From contig NZ_ATVO01000003.1 of the NCBI RefSeq assembly GCF_000420765.1, positions 248,001 to 312,000 of the forward strand: 64,000 bases of DNA. Direction: 5' to 3'. The notes under the pieces are model-generated. The model had not been told where the DNA came from. It searched no databases and saw only the letters and a program-made list of their open reading frames with translations. The first letter of the stretch is position 1; the number at the start of each line of letters is the position of its first letter. The translations under genes were made by a program, and so were the position numbers. The DNA is from Sandarakinorhabdus limnophila DSM 17366. GTDB taxonomy: Bacteria > Pseudomonadota > Alphaproteobacteria > Sphingomonadales > Sphingomonadaceae. Of this stretch, positions 1 to 8,684 are shown one piece after another.

Positions 1-40
1 TCGTTGGTAGGGTGCCCGCTCTCATCCGGAGTTTGATTTG

Positions 41-310
41 ATGCGCATGTTCCTTGCTCTCACCCTGCTCGCCGCCACGCCAGCCTTCGCGCAGGCAGCA
101 GCTCCCGCTACCCCGCGCGAACGCTTGATGGCTGCCGATGCCAACAAGGATGGCAAATGGAGCAAGGAAGAATGGCTCGCTGCCGGCCGCCGCGAAATGG
201 GCTTTGCCATGATCGATGCCGACAAGGACGGGTTCGTCACCCAGCCTGAGCTGATGGAAGGCATGAAGCGCATGCAGGCAATGGGGATGAGCCCGCCGCC
301 GCAGGATTGA
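41..310 (+). CDS. small exported EF-hand protein
   Basis: A protein of 89 residues. It opens with a hydrophobic signal peptide (MRMFLALTLLAATPAFAQA), so it is probably periplasmic. Two EF-hand-type calcium loops follow: DANKDGKWSKEEW near residues 33-45 and DADKDGFVTQPEL near 59-71, both with Asp at positions 1 and 3 and an acidic residue at 12. A TTG three bases upstream is an alternative start; the ATG gives the cleaner signal peptide. The family is a common small calcium-binding type; its function here is unknown. It converges on the carboxyltransferase gene. Confidence 0.75.
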   Translation: MRMFLALTLLAATPAFAQAAAPATPRERLMAADANKDGKWSKEEWLAAGRREMGFAMIDADKDGFVTQPELMEGMKRMQAMGMSPPPQD

Positions 311-321
311 GGCACACCCCC

Positions 322-1869
322 TCAGGGCCGCAACCCTCGCCCTTTCACCCCCGGCTTCAACGCCCGCTGCGCCATGTTGGCAAACCGGCACAACTCCGCC
401 CGCGTGGTTCGTGGATCAATGATCGCCTCCACGCCGAACTTTTCCGCCGTGCGGAACGGGGATCGCACCTGTTCCAGCCGCGCCTTGATCTCGGCCAGCT
501 TCGTCGCCGGGTCATCCGCGGCTTCCAGATCGGCGCGGTAGGCGGCTTCCAGCCCGCCAGCGATCGGCAGCGAACCCCAGTCACCCGACGGCCAGGCCAT
601 GCGCCAGCGGAAGCGATCAGCCGGCGCGTGGCCGCTGCCCGCCATGCCATAGGCCTTGCGCATCACCACGCAGGCCCAGGGTACGGATGATTGATATATG
701 GCCGCTAAGGCCCTGGAACCCCAGCGAATTGTCGCCTCCTCCTCCGCCCGGCGCCCGATCAGGAAGCCGGGATTATCAACCAGCTGGATGATCGGCAGAT
801 GGAATGTATCAGCCAGATCGACCATGCGTTCGACCTTGCGCGCGGTCGCCGCCGTCCACAGCCCACCAAGGCTTTCCGGGTTCGAAGCCACGATCGCCAC
901 CGGCCAGCCATCCAGCCGGGCCAGCCCCGTCACCACACCGGTGCCCCACTCCCGCCCGATCTCGAACCACGACCCCTTGTCCACCACCGCTTCCACGATC
1001 GGCCGCACCGGATAGAGCCGGCGCGGATCATGCGGCACCGCATCGATCAGCCATTCCTCGGCACGGTCCGCCGGATCGCGGTTAACGGCGCGCGCCGGCA
1101 GTTCCTCCACCGAGGACGGCAGGTAAGACAAGAACCAGCGCGTGCGGGCATAGGCTTCCGCCTCGCTCGCCACCCGATCATCCACCGCGCCATTGGCGGC
1201 ATGGATGGCCGCGCCGCCCAGTTCCTCCTTGGTGCGATGTTCGCCCGCAGCCGCCACCACCGGCGGGCCGGCGACAAACATCTGGGCCAGGCCATCCACC
1301 AGCAGCGAATAATGCGCCATCACCATCCGCCCGGCACCCAGCCCGGCCACCGGTCCCAAGCCCAGCGCGACCACCGGCACTTGGGAAAGGTTGGCGGTCA
1401 TCAGCTCCCAACCCGGGATTTCGGGGATATAGGTGTAACCTGCGCTTTCCAGCGTGCGCACACTGCCGCCCCCGCCCGTGCCTTCGATCATGCGGATCAG
1501 CGGCAGGCGATATTCGCTGGCCAATTGCTCGGCGGCGATCAGCTTTCGGTGCAGGCTGGCATCAGCTGCACCGCCGCGCACGGTGAAATCATCGGCGGTC
1601 GCCACCACCGGCCGGCCATCAATCGTCGCGTTGCCAAACAGGAAATTGGCCGGCTGGAACCCGGTCATCTCGCCGGAATCGTCATAACGGGCAAAGCCAG
1701 CCAACTCGCCCACCTCGTGGAAGCTGCCGGGATCGACCAGCGCCGCCAGCCGTTCGCGGACGTTCAACTTGCCTTGGTCGCGTTGGCGCGTGAGTTTCTC
1801 CGGCCCGCCCATGCCATGCGCGGCAATACGGCGGCGACCCAGCTCATCAATCTCTGATTCCCAGCCCAT
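322..1869 (-). CDS. acyl-CoA carboxylase carboxyltransferase subunit
   Basis: About 515 residues, the usual length of the beta (carboxyltransferase) subunit of propionyl-, methylcrotonyl- or geranyl-CoA-type carboxylases. The N-terminus chosen (MGWESEIDELGRRR) matches the family opening; in-frame ATGs at 1887 and 1896 are alternatives, and an open frame runs back to 2106 without family-like sequence. The first half has KLTRQRDQGKLNVRERLAAL and the glycine-rich acyl-CoA loop GTGGGGSVRTLESAGY; the second half has the carboxybiotin-domain pattern QLVDNPGFLIGRRAEEEAT. No biotin carboxylase/carrier gene is adjacent, so the partner and the acyl-CoA substrate are unknown. Confidence 0.85.
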   Translation of the reverse strand: MGWESEIDELGRRRIAAHGMGGPEKLTRQRDQGKLNVRERLAALVDPGSFHEVGELAGFARYDDSGEMTGFQPANFLFGNATIDGRPVVATADDFTVRGGAADASLHRKLIAAEQLASEYRLPLIRMIEGTGGGGSVRTLESAGYTYIPEIPGWELMTANLSQVPVVALGLGPVAGLGAGRMVMAHYSLLVDGLAQMFVAGPPVVAAAGEHRTKEELGGAAIHAANGAVDDRVASEAEAYARTRWFLSYLPSSVEELPARAVNRDPADRAEEWLIDAVPHDPRRLYPVRPIVEAVVDKGSWFEIGREWGTGVVTGLARLDGWPVAIVASNPESLGGLWTAATARKVERMVDLADTFHLPIIQLVDNPGFLIGRRAEEEATIRWGSRALAAIYQSSVPWACVVMRKAYGMAGSGHAPADRFRWRMAWPSGDWGSLPIAGGLEAAYRADLEAADDPATKLAEIKARLEQVRSPFRTAEKFGVEAIIDPRTTRAELCRFANMAQRALKPGVKGRGLRP

Positions 1870-2186
1870 CAGCCTATCAAGCCCCATCTCAATCATTGAT
1901 AAGTCACCATCGTGGCAGGCCTTACCAATGGCGAAAAGCCCATGTTTGGAGAGGATGTCCCGTCCTGGGTCGATCCGGGGTGATTCGCCGCTGATCGGGA
2001 TTCGCTGGGCTTGGGCAGAGGGTTTGACTCGTAAATTCAACAAGCCTTGCCAAACCATTGCAAAATGATTTAGATAAAGTTGATTTTGATGCTCATTCGG
2101 GATCAAAGCGTGTATTTTGCCTTGTTTCCCTTTGGAGAAAGGCTCATAAATCAGGTTGGTTTCTAGCGTCGCATGGGGTCGCGGCT
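1870..2186. other. divergent intergenic region, candidate promoter
   Basis: 317 bases between the minus-strand carboxyltransferase and the plus-strand LuxR-HTH gene, visibly richer in A/T than its surroundings. I see no gene. TTGCCA (2047-2052), a 17-base spacer and TTAGAT (2070-2075) form a possible sigma70-type promoter reading toward the HTH gene. It is a weak match to consensus at the -10. Confidence 0.3.
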
Positions 2187-3008
2187 ATGTTCAGTGGTCG
2201 AATTTACAAGAATTCCGGGGGTGCGGGCGTGGCAACGCTTGACTTTGCCGCCTTCCCGTCACTGTGTTCTATTGTGGCAACACGGCAAGGCTCTGATGGC
2301 CCGCGCAACCCGCGTGTGACGCTGCTGACCGATGCGGAGCGCGACTGCCTGCGCCTCGTTTTCCAACACATGACCAGCAAAGATATCGCGCGCCAGCTCG
2401 GTGTGTCGCCGCATACCGTTGATATGCGGCTGCGTCAGGCCATACGCAAGCTTGAGGTCACCAACCGGATCGAGGCGGCCCGCGCCCTTGTCCACACCGA
2501 AATTCTCCTCGGTATCGCCCAGCCCGTTGCTGATAACGCGACCGGTGATGCGTATCAGGAATTGATATACCAAGCTTCGGAGATTGCTGACGACGCGAAA
2601 TCAGCGACGATTGGGGCACCGGCTTCTCAGGAACCGGGTGCAACCTCCAATCGTTCCAGCGACCCCAATCAGCTTGAACATGGATCCCTCGCAAGGACGC
2701 TGCACCCAGATCTTGGCAAGCTGGATGTTGGTCCATCAGGTGGCTCCCTCGCCCAACCAGTTGCAGCATCAGGCAATATCGCTTCGGCGACGCTTGCAAC
2801 GGATTGGCCGGGCATTGCAGCCCCCGACCCTGGCATTGGTGCCCGGCCATTCCACACCACACCGTTTCACCAGACACGGCCGTGGGGTCAGAAGAATGAT
2901 CTCGGAATCGGCCAAAGGCTTGGCTGGATCATGGGGATCGCCATGGCCTCTGCGCTGAGCTTCGGCGGCATTCTCGCTGCCCTGGCTGCACTGAAGACAC
3001 TCGTTTAG
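2187..3008 (+). CDS. LuxR-type HTH protein with C-terminal membrane anchor
   Basis: About 273 residues from the ATG chosen; a GTG at 2229 preceded by GGGGGTG is an equally good start. A LuxR/GerE-type helix-turn-helix lies near the N-terminus (LLTDAERDCLRLVF, then TSKDIARQLGVSPHTVDMRL). A long low-complexity linker rich in Ser, Pro, Gly and Ala follows, and the protein ends in one hydrophobic helix (GWIMGIAMASALSFGGILAA). No receiver or PAS domain is visible. The arrangement suggests a membrane-tethered DNA-binding protein, but target and signal are unknown. It is followed by two small genes on the same strand. Confidence 0.7.
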   Translation: MFSGRIYKNSGGAGVATLDFAAFPSLCSIVATRQGSDGPRNPRVTLLTDAERDCLRLVFQHMTSKDIARQLGVSPHTVDMRLRQAIRKLEVTNRIEAARALVHTEILLGIAQPVADNATGDAYQELIYQASEIADDAKSATIGAPASQEPGATSNRSSDPNQLEHGSLARTLHPDLGKLDVGPSGGSLAQPVAASGNIASATLATDWPGIAAPDPGIGARPFHTTPFHQTRPWGQKNDLGIGQRLGWIMGIAMASALSFGGILAALAALKTLV

Positions 3009-3010
3009 AA

Positions 3011-3058
3011 CTTCCGGAACCAGTTGCGTGGCGTCCGGAAGGGCGTCTAACCAACTGG
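3011..3058 (+). repeat. two interleaved inverted repeats (pseudoknot-like)
   Basis: CTTCCGG (3011-3017) is complementary to CCGGAAG (3035-3041), and CCAGTTG (3020-3026) to CAACTGG (3052-3058). The order A-B-A'-B' means that the two stems can form an H-type pseudoknot or exclude one another. It lies right after the HTH gene and 45 bases before the next start codon, with no T-run, so it is not a standard terminator. Confidence 0.35.
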
Positions 3059-3103
3059 CTGCGCGTATCAGCCGCCAGTTCTTTTCTCAAAAAGGATTGT
3101 GCT

Positions 3104-3460
3104 ATGCTGAAAGAACGTCGTCTCGCCGCGAACAAAGTTGCTGAGCAGCTGTTCGCCGCTGAAGCCGCCATCAATGCCGCTGTGTCGGCTGTGGCCCAAC
3201 TCACCGCCGTGATGCCGATGGCCGCCCAGGAAGCCAATCTGGCTGCCTGCATCGGTCAGGACGCCCTGATGGGCGCCATGGAAACCTGCCAGCAGCTGGT
3301 TCAGGCCCGTTCGCGCATCATCGCCACCCACGCCGCCCTGCGCGCCGCGCAGACCCAGATCGGCCTCGATGCCGTGAACTTCATGGGCAACTGCCCGCCC
3401 GAAGAAGCCCGCCTCGACGAGACGGTCGCTCCGCGCCGCCACCTCACGATCGCTGCCTGA
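3104..3460 (+). CDS. hypothetical protein
   Basis: 118 residues with the start preceded by AAAGGAT at good spacing. The sequence is largely alpha-helical by composition, with long Ala-rich stretches containing Gln and Glu (EQLFAAEAAINAAVSAVAQL, then QQLVQARSRIIATHAALRAA). It has no signal peptide or membrane helix. The codon pattern is that of a real gene. I do not recognise a family. The helical repeats could support oligomerisation. It may be co-transcribed with the membrane protein 93 bases downstream. Confidence 0.6.
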   Translation: MLKERRLAANKVAEQLFAAEAAINAAVSAVAQLTAVMPMAAQEANLAACIGQDALMGAMETCQQLVQARSRIIATHAALRAAQTQIGLDAVNFMGNCPPEEARLDETVAPRRHLTIAA

Positions 3461-3553
3461 GAGCGGCGTGATCTGGGCGCAAGCCTTTTTCAGCTGAAAC
3501 TTGGTTCATGGCGCTGATGCGCCGGAGACCGCTTCTCGTCTGGAGTATGGACG

Positions 3554-3967
3554 ATGTTTCTTGAAATTATTGCTGTCGTCACCGTTGTCGCCGCGGCCCT
3601 CTTGGCCTTCGGTTTCGGCGGCCGTGACGAACAATTGGCCGCGATCGGCTTCCTGGCCGCCACGCTCGCCACCCGCATGATCACCGCCGAGTATCAGCAT
3701 GTCGAATATGGCGTGCTGGCCGTGGACTTTGGTCTGCTGCTTGGCCTGCTGGCCCTGGCGCTCACCAGTGACCGCTTCTGGCCGATGTACGCCACGGCGT
3801 TCCAGCTGGTTGGCCTGTTGGTCCACATCGGCAGCCTCACCTCTGCTGGTGGCGGCATGGCCTGGGCTTATGCGGTTGGCCTGATCTTCTGGTCCTACGC
3901 GGTGATCGCGGCGCTGCTCGCCGGTACGTGGCTGGAAAGCCGCAACCGACGGTTGGCAGGGCTGTAA
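3554..3967 (+). CDS. hypothetical four-helix membrane protein
   Basis: 137 residues with about four or five hydrophobic segments: residues 1-22, 30-42, 55-75, 82-100 and 105-128. The N-terminal helix is followed by GGRDEQ, and the C-terminus (ESRNRR) is basic. This fits a small polytopic inner-membrane protein. No enzymatic motif is seen. The stop codon sits in the loop of a six-base hairpin (GGGCTG-TAA-CAGCCC, 3959-3973), which may weakly end transcription. Function unknown. Confidence 0.6.
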   Translation: MFLEIIAVVTVVAAALLAFGFGGRDEQLAAIGFLAATLATRMITAEYQHVEYGVLAVDFGLLLGLLALALTSDRFWPMYATAFQLVGLLVHIGSLTSAGGGMAWAYAVGLIFWSYAVIAALLAGTWLESRNRRLAGL

Positions 3968-4023
3968 CAGCCCACTGATTGTTCTTCGCTCTATCAACCT
4001 CTGGTAGAGCTTCGCATGGCACG

Positions 4024-4050
4024 GCCACCCCCGGCTTGATCGGGGGTGGC
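4024..4050. repeat. GC-rich palindrome upstream of uvrA
   Basis: GCCACCCCCG (4024-4033) and CGGGGGTGGC (4041-4050) form a perfect ten-base stem around a seven-base loop. There is no T-run. The core CCCGGCTTGATCGGGG recurs in reverse orientation as CCCCGGATCAAGCCGG near 4122-4137, which suggests a dispersed short palindromic repeat, not a dedicated terminator. Confidence 0.5.
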
Positions 4051-4148
4051 TCTGCCGCGTTTCACAGTGAATACCCCCCGCGACAGCGCCGCCCTTGCCC
4101 TCTCCGTCTGCGCCTCGTAACCCCGGATCAAGCCGGCTTGCACGGCCT

Positions 4149-4163
4149 GAACAAATGTGGAAC
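4149..4163 (-). promoter_or_regulatory. LexA (SOS) box of uvrA
   Basis: GAAC-N7-GAAC on the plus strand, which is GTTC-CACATTT-GTTC on the minus strand. GTTC-N7-GTTC is the established LexA operator of alphaproteobacteria. Its last base is ten bases before the uvrA start codon, so bound LexA would cover the start region. The perfect direct repeat and the identity of the gene strongly support it. Confidence 0.85.
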
Positions 4164-4173
4164 ATACGGGCTC

Positions 4174-7086
4174 ATGCTGAACCATATCCAGGTGCGCGGC
4201 GCGCGGGAGCATAATCTCAAGGGCGTCGACGTCGATCTGCCCAAGAACGCGCTCACCGTGATCACCGGCCTGTCCGGTTCCGGCAAGTCCAGCCTCGCCT
4301 TTGATACCATCTATGCCGAAGGCCAGCGACGCTATGTGGAGTCGCTCTCCGCCTACGCCCGCCAGTTCCTGGAGATGATGTCCAAGCCGGACGTTGACCA
4401 TATCGAGGGCCTGTCCCCGGCGATCAGCATCGAACAGAAGACGACGAGCAAGAACCCGCGCTCCACCGTCGCCACCGTCACCGAGATCTACGACTATATG
4501 CGCCTGCTGTGGGCGCGGGTCGGCGTCCCCTATTCGCCCACCACCGGCTTGCCGATCACGGCGCAAACCGTCAGCCAGATGGTTGATCGCGTCATGGCGC
4601 TGCCGGAAAACACCCGCCTCTATTTGCTCGCCCCCATCGTGCGCGGCCGCAAGGGCGAGTATCGCAAGGAACTGGCCCAGCTGCAGAAAGACGGCTTCAC
4701 CCGCGTGAAGATCGACGGCGAGTTCTACGCCATCGAGGAAGCCCCGGCGCTCGACAAGAAATACAAGCACGACATCGACGTGGTGGTAGACCGGTTGGCG
4801 GTGAAGGAGGGCCTCCAATCCCGCCTCGCCGAAAGCTTCGAAACCGCTTTGAAATTGGCCGAAGGCCTCGCCTTCGTCGAACTGGCAGACGCGCTGGCCG
4901 ATGCGCCCGAAGCTGAGCGCCGCATCCTTTTCTCCGAAAAATTCGCCTGCCCGGTCTCCGGCTTCACCATTTCCGAGATTGAACCGCGGCTGTTCTCCTT
5001 CAACGCCCCGCAAGGCGCCTGCCCGGCCTGCGATGGTCTTGGCGAAAAACAGCATTTCGATCCCGATCTCATTGTCCCCAACCACGCGCTCACGCTGGAG
5101 AAGGGCGCCGTCGCGCCGTGGGCCAAATCCAACCCGCCCTCGCCTTATTATCTGCAGGTGCTGGCCAGCATCGGCCGCGCCTATGGCTTCACCCTGAAAA
5201 GCAAATGGTCCGATCTGTCGGATGAAGCCGCCCGCGCCGTGCTCTATGGCACCGGCAGCCGCGCCATCCCGCTGCGTTTCGAAGACGGCCGCAAGGCCTA
5301 TGAGGTTGTCAAAACCTTCGAAGGCGTCGTCCGCAACCTCGAAAAGCGCCTCAATACCGAAAGCACTATGATCCGCGAGGAGCTGGAGCGGTACCAATCC
5401 CCCTCCCCCTGCGAAGTCTGCCACGGCGATCGCCTCCGCCCCGAAGCGCTCAGCGTCAAGATCGCCGGCGAAACCATCTCCACCGCAGTTCGCCGCCCCG
5501 TCGGCCAGGCGCTTCGCTGGGCGCGCGGCGTCGCCGATCATCTCACGCCCAAACAACGCGCCATCGGCGATCGCATCCTCAAGGAAATCACCGAACGCCT
5601 CGGCTTCCTCGACAATGTCGGCCTCGATTATCTCAACCTCGATCGCAAATCCGGCACGCTCTCGGGCGGCGAATCCCAGCGCATCCGCCTCGCCTCCCAG
5701 ATCGGCTCCGGCCTGTCGGGCGTGCTCTACGTGCTCGATGAACCGTCCATCGGGCTCCATCAGCGCGACAATGATCGCCTGCTCACCACGCTGAAACGCC
5801 TGCGCGATCTGGGGAACACCGTGCTGGTGGTGGAACATGATGAAGACGCCATCCGCCTCGCCGATTATGTGGTCGATATGGGCCCCGGCGCCGGCGTCCA
5901 CGGCGGCGAAGTCGTCGCGGCCGGTAGCCTGCAGGATATTCTCGACAGCCCCACCAGCATCACCGGCGCCTATCTGTCAGGCCGCCGCTCCATCCCGGTG
6001 CCGGCCAAGCGCCGCAAGGGATCGGGCAAGAAACTCACCGTGAAGAACGCCCGCGGCAACAATCTGCAGGGCGTCACCGCCAGCATCCCGCTGGGCACCT
6101 TCACCTGCATCACCGGCGTGTCGGGCAGCGGGAAATCCACCTTCACCATCGATACACTCTACAACGCCGCCGCCCGCGAACTGAACGGCGCCCGCGTGCT
6201 CGCCGCCCCGCACGATGGCCTTGATGGGCTGAACCACCTCGACAAGGTGATCGACATCGATCAATCCCCCATCGGCCGCACCCCGCGCTCCAACCCCGCG
6301 ACCTATACCGGCTGCTTCACCAACATCCGCGATTGGTTCGCCGGCCTGCCGGAATCGCTGGCCCGCGGCTACAAGCCCGGCCGCTTCAGCTTCAACGTCA
6401 AAGGCGGGCGCTGCGAAGCCTGCTCGGGCGACGGCCTGATCAAGATCGAAATGCACTTCCTGCCCGATGTCTATGTCACCTGCGACGTCTGCCACGGCCA
6501 CCGCTACAACCGCGAAACCCTGGAAGTGAAATTCAAGGGCAAATCCATCGCCGACGTGCTGGACATGACAATCGAAGACGGCGTCGAATTCTTCAAGGCC
6601 GTGCCACCCATCCGCGAAAAGCTCGCCATGCTGCTCGAAGTCGGCCTCGGCTACGTCAAGATCGGCCAGCAGGCCACCACCCTGTCCGGCGGCGAAGCCC
6701 AACGCGTCAAACTCGCCAAGGAACTCTCCCGGCGCGCCACCGGCAACACGCTCTACATCCTCGATGAACCCACCACCGGCCTCCATTTCGAAGATGTTCG
6801 CAAACTCCTCGAAGTCCTCCACGCCCTGGTGGAACAAGGCAACAGCGTCGTCGTCATCGAACATAATCTCGACGTGATCAAAACCGCCGACCACATCATC
6901 GATCTCGGCCCCGACGGCGGCGACAAAGGCGGCCATATCGTGGCGACCGGCACGCCCGAAACAGTGGCCGCGTGCGAGGCCAGCTGGACCGGGAAATATC
7001 TGGCGCCGCTGCTCGCCGCATCCCCGCGCGCCGTGGAGGAAGAAACCGCCGCCCCGGCGAAGCGCGCGCGCAAAGCGAAGGCCTGA
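4174..7086 (+). CDS. uvrA: excinuclease ABC subunit A
   Basis: 970 residues, full length for UvrA, the DNA-damage sensor of nucleotide excision repair that loads UvrB. Two ABC ATPase halves are complete: Walker A GLSGSGKS (about 32-39) and GVSGSGKS (about 648-655), signatures LSGGESQR (about 496) and LSGGEAQR (about 837), and Walker B motifs ending in LDEPSIGLH and LDEPTTGLH. Zinc-binding CxxC pairs are visible (CPACDG, CEACSG, CDVCHG). The ATG chosen gives [15 protein letters not shown], the family opening. The tail ends in a basic [13 protein letters not shown] LexA box precedes it. ssb, often paired with uvrA in this class, is not adjacent. Confidence 0.98.
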   Translation: MLNHIQVRGAREHNLKGVDVDLPKNALTVITGLSGSGKSSLAFDTIYAEGQRRYVESLSAYARQFLEMMSKPDVDHIEGLSPAISIEQKTTSKNPRSTVATVTEIYDYMRLLWARVGVPYSPTTGLPITAQTVSQMVDRVMALPENTRLYLLAPIVRGRKGEYRKELAQLQKDGFTRVKIDGEFYAIEEAPALDKKYKHDIDVVVDRLAVKEGLQSRLAESFETALKLAEGLAFVELADALADAPEAERRILFSEKFACPVSGFTISEIEPRLFSFNAPQGACPACDGLGEKQHFDPDLIVPNHALTLEKGAVAPWAKSNPPSPYYLQVLASIGRAYGFTLKSKWSDLSDEAARAVLYGTGSRAIPLRFEDGRKAYEVVKTFEGVVRNLEKRLNTESTMIREELERYQSPSPCEVCHGDRLRPEALSVKIAGETISTAVRRPVGQALRWARGVADHLTPKQRAIGDRILKEITERLGFLDNVGLDYLNLDRKSGTLSGGESQRIRLASQIGSGLSGVLYVLDEPSIGLHQRDNDRLLTTLKRLRDLGNTVLVVEHDEDAIRLADYVVDMGPGAGVHGGEVVAAGSLQDILDSPTSITGAYLSGRRSIPVPAKRRKGSGKKLTVKNARGNNLQGVTASIPLGTFTCITGVSGSGKSTFTIDTLYNAAARELNGARVLAAPHDGLDGLNHLDKVIDIDQSPIGRTPRSNPATYTGCFTNIRDWFAGLPESLARGYKPGRFSFNVKGGRCEACSGDGLIKIEMHFLPDVYVTCDVCHGHRYNRETLEVKFKGKSIADVLDMTIEDGVEFFKAVPPIREKLAMLLEVGLGYVKIGQQATTLSGGEAQRVKLAKELSRRATGNTLYILDEPTTGLHFEDVRKLLEVLHALVEQGNSVVVIEHNLDVIKTADHIIDLGPDGGDKGGHIVATGTPETVAACEASWTGKYLAPLLAASPRAVEEETAAPAKRARKAKA

Positions 7087-7090
7087 AGCC

Positions 7091-7651
7091 TCAGCGTGCC
7101 CGCAGCCGCGGAATGACAACGATGGCCAGCAGCAACAACCACAGGGCGACCGCCAGGTGGAACAGATGCCAGGCCAACGCCGGATGCGCCGCGCGCAGCG
7201 GATCCGTCGCAAGCCGCCCGATCAGAAGCACGGTGAAACTGGCGGCAACCAGCGGCGCCTTCCCGTCGGCGGCACGATATGCCAGCCATGCTCCCACCAA
7301 GGTTAGTGCCAAAAAGGTCGGCACCATCGCGCCCGGAACCAGCACGGCCAATATGCCCGCCGCTCCGCCCAGAATCGGCGCCAGCCAGCGGGCTCGGCCG
7401 GCCATCACGCCGATCATGCAGCCGAGCCCGAACACCGCGCCGGCTCGCGACAGGAACTGGTGAACCAACTCGAAGTTCCCCGCCAGGCCAGCGCTGATCC
7501 TGATGGTGCCCACCAGGGCCGCGAGCATGAAGGGCGCGATCCCCACGGCCCACCAGGCATTGATCCGCGCCGTTCGGGCCATGGCATAAACGCCGGCCGC
7601 GACTACCACCGCTTCGGTCACGGCGAAATGCTGAGGCAGCAGCGCACTCAT
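7091..7651 (-). CDS. hypothetical polytopic membrane protein
   Basis: 186 residues, almost entirely hydrophobic, with six or so predicted membrane segments and a basic C-terminus (IPRLRAR). No soluble domain or catalytic motif is seen. Its start overlaps the stop of the fatty acid hydroxylase gene by four bases (ATGA), so the two are translationally coupled and probably work in the same lipid-related pathway. The end is only four bases from the convergent uvrA stop. Family not recognised. Confidence 0.7.
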   Translation of the reverse strand: MSALLPQHFAVTEAVVVAAGVYAMARTARINAWWAVGIAPFMLAALVGTIRISAGLAGNFELVHQFLSRAGAVFGLGCMIGVMAGRARWLAPILGGAAGILAVLVPGAMVPTFLALTLVGAWLAYRAADGKAPLVAASFTVLLIGRLATDPLRAAHPALAWHLFHLAVALWLLLLAIVVIPRLRAR

Positions 7652-8592
7652 TCGGCGGGCACCGCGCTGCTGCCCGCCCGGCGGCGGGCGTCCGGGGCAA
7701 AGCCCGCCGCGGCCCGGATGGATTGGGTCGTCTCGCGCGCCCCATCATGGCTCCAGCCCGGCGGCGCAAACACATAGGCCAGCCGTTGCCACCAGCGCAG
7801 ATCACGCTGGCTGGCGTCACGGGCAATGCCAACATATTCGTGCGTCAGCACGGTGACCGGGTTGAGCGTGTCCAGCTGCTTGACCAGGCCATAGACGGGC
7901 GGATCATCGGCGCGCTCGGCCTCGAACGTGCCGAACAACCTGTCCCAGATGATCAGCGTGCCGGCATAATTCGCATCGAGATAGCGCGGGTTGGTGCCGT
8001 GGTGCACGCGGTGGTGCGATGGCGTGTTGAAGATCGCTTCATACCAACGCGGCATCCGGTCGATCGTTTCGGTGTGCAGGAAGAACTGGTAGGTCGCATT
8101 CAGCACCCCGCAAAACGTGACCATGATCGGATCGAAGCCAACCAGCACCAGCGGGATCTTGAGCATCATCGTGCCGGTGAAATGCTTGGTCCATGATTGG
8201 CGCAAGGCAATCGGCAGATTATAATTCTGGCTGGAATGGTGGACGACATGCATCGCCCACACCCAGCGCACCCGGTGAGCAATCCGGTGGTGCACATAAA
8301 AACGCAGATCATCCAGCACGAAACACAGCAGGAAGGTTGCCCAGGTCACCGGGATGGTGGCGATCTGGAAGGGTTCCACCGCCGCCAGCGCGCCCAGGGT
8401 GATGAACGCGGTCGCCGCATTGGCCGGCTCGCTCAAAAAGCCCATCGCGATGCTCACCCCGCTGTCCTTCAGCGGGGTCTTGCCCTTCCGGTGGAACAAC
8501 CGGATGGCGATCTGTTCAACCGCAATCATCGCCAGGAACGCCAGCGCGGAAAACTGGACGATGTTGGAACGCACGAACTCCATCGCGGTCAT
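7648..8592 (-). CDS. sterol desaturase / fatty acid hydroxylase family protein
   Basis: 314 residues of an integral-membrane di-iron oxygenase of the fatty acid hydroxylase superfamily. The histidine motifs are present: HHRIAH (HxxxH type), HVVHHSS (HxxHH) and HHRVHHG (HxxHH), which bind two irons in this family. Hydrophobic segments near residues 5-25, 45-75 and 80-100 anchor it. Such enzymes hydroxylate or desaturate lipids, sterols or carotenoids; the substrate here is not known. The start has a GGGGGAGAG ribosome site. It is divergent from a LysR regulator, which may control it. Confidence 0.85.
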   Translation of the reverse strand: MTAMEFVRSNIVQFSALAFLAMIAVEQIAIRLFHRKGKTPLKDSGVSIAMGFLSEPANAATAFITLGALAAVEPFQIATIPVTWATFLLCFVLDDLRFYVHHRIAHRVRWVWAMHVVHHSSQNYNLPIALRQSWTKHFTGTMMLKIPLVLVGFDPIMVTFCGVLNATYQFFLHTETIDRMPRWYEAIFNTPSHHRVHHGTNPRYLDANYAGTLIIWDRLFGTFEAERADDPPVYGLVKQLDTLNPVTVLTHEYVGIARDASQRDLRWWQRLAYVFAPPGWSHDGARETTQSIRAAAGFAPDARRRAGSSAVPAE

Positions 8593-8684
8593 CTAACTCT
8601 CCCCCCAAAGCACGCCCCCTGGTTAGGTGGTCCGGTTGTAGACAACAATTGAGTTATTCTGCCTCATTATGTAGGTAATGGAAC

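Noticed and set aside
799-1857. 352-codon plus-strand frame opposite the carboxyltransferase
   Set aside because: Rich in His, Arg and Gln, no domain; the minus-strand gene is a clear family member.
3994-5901. Open frame of 635 codons on the minus strand
   Set aside because: It is antisense to uvrA, whose plus-strand protein is fully conserved; the minus frame has only compositional bias from GC-rich codons.
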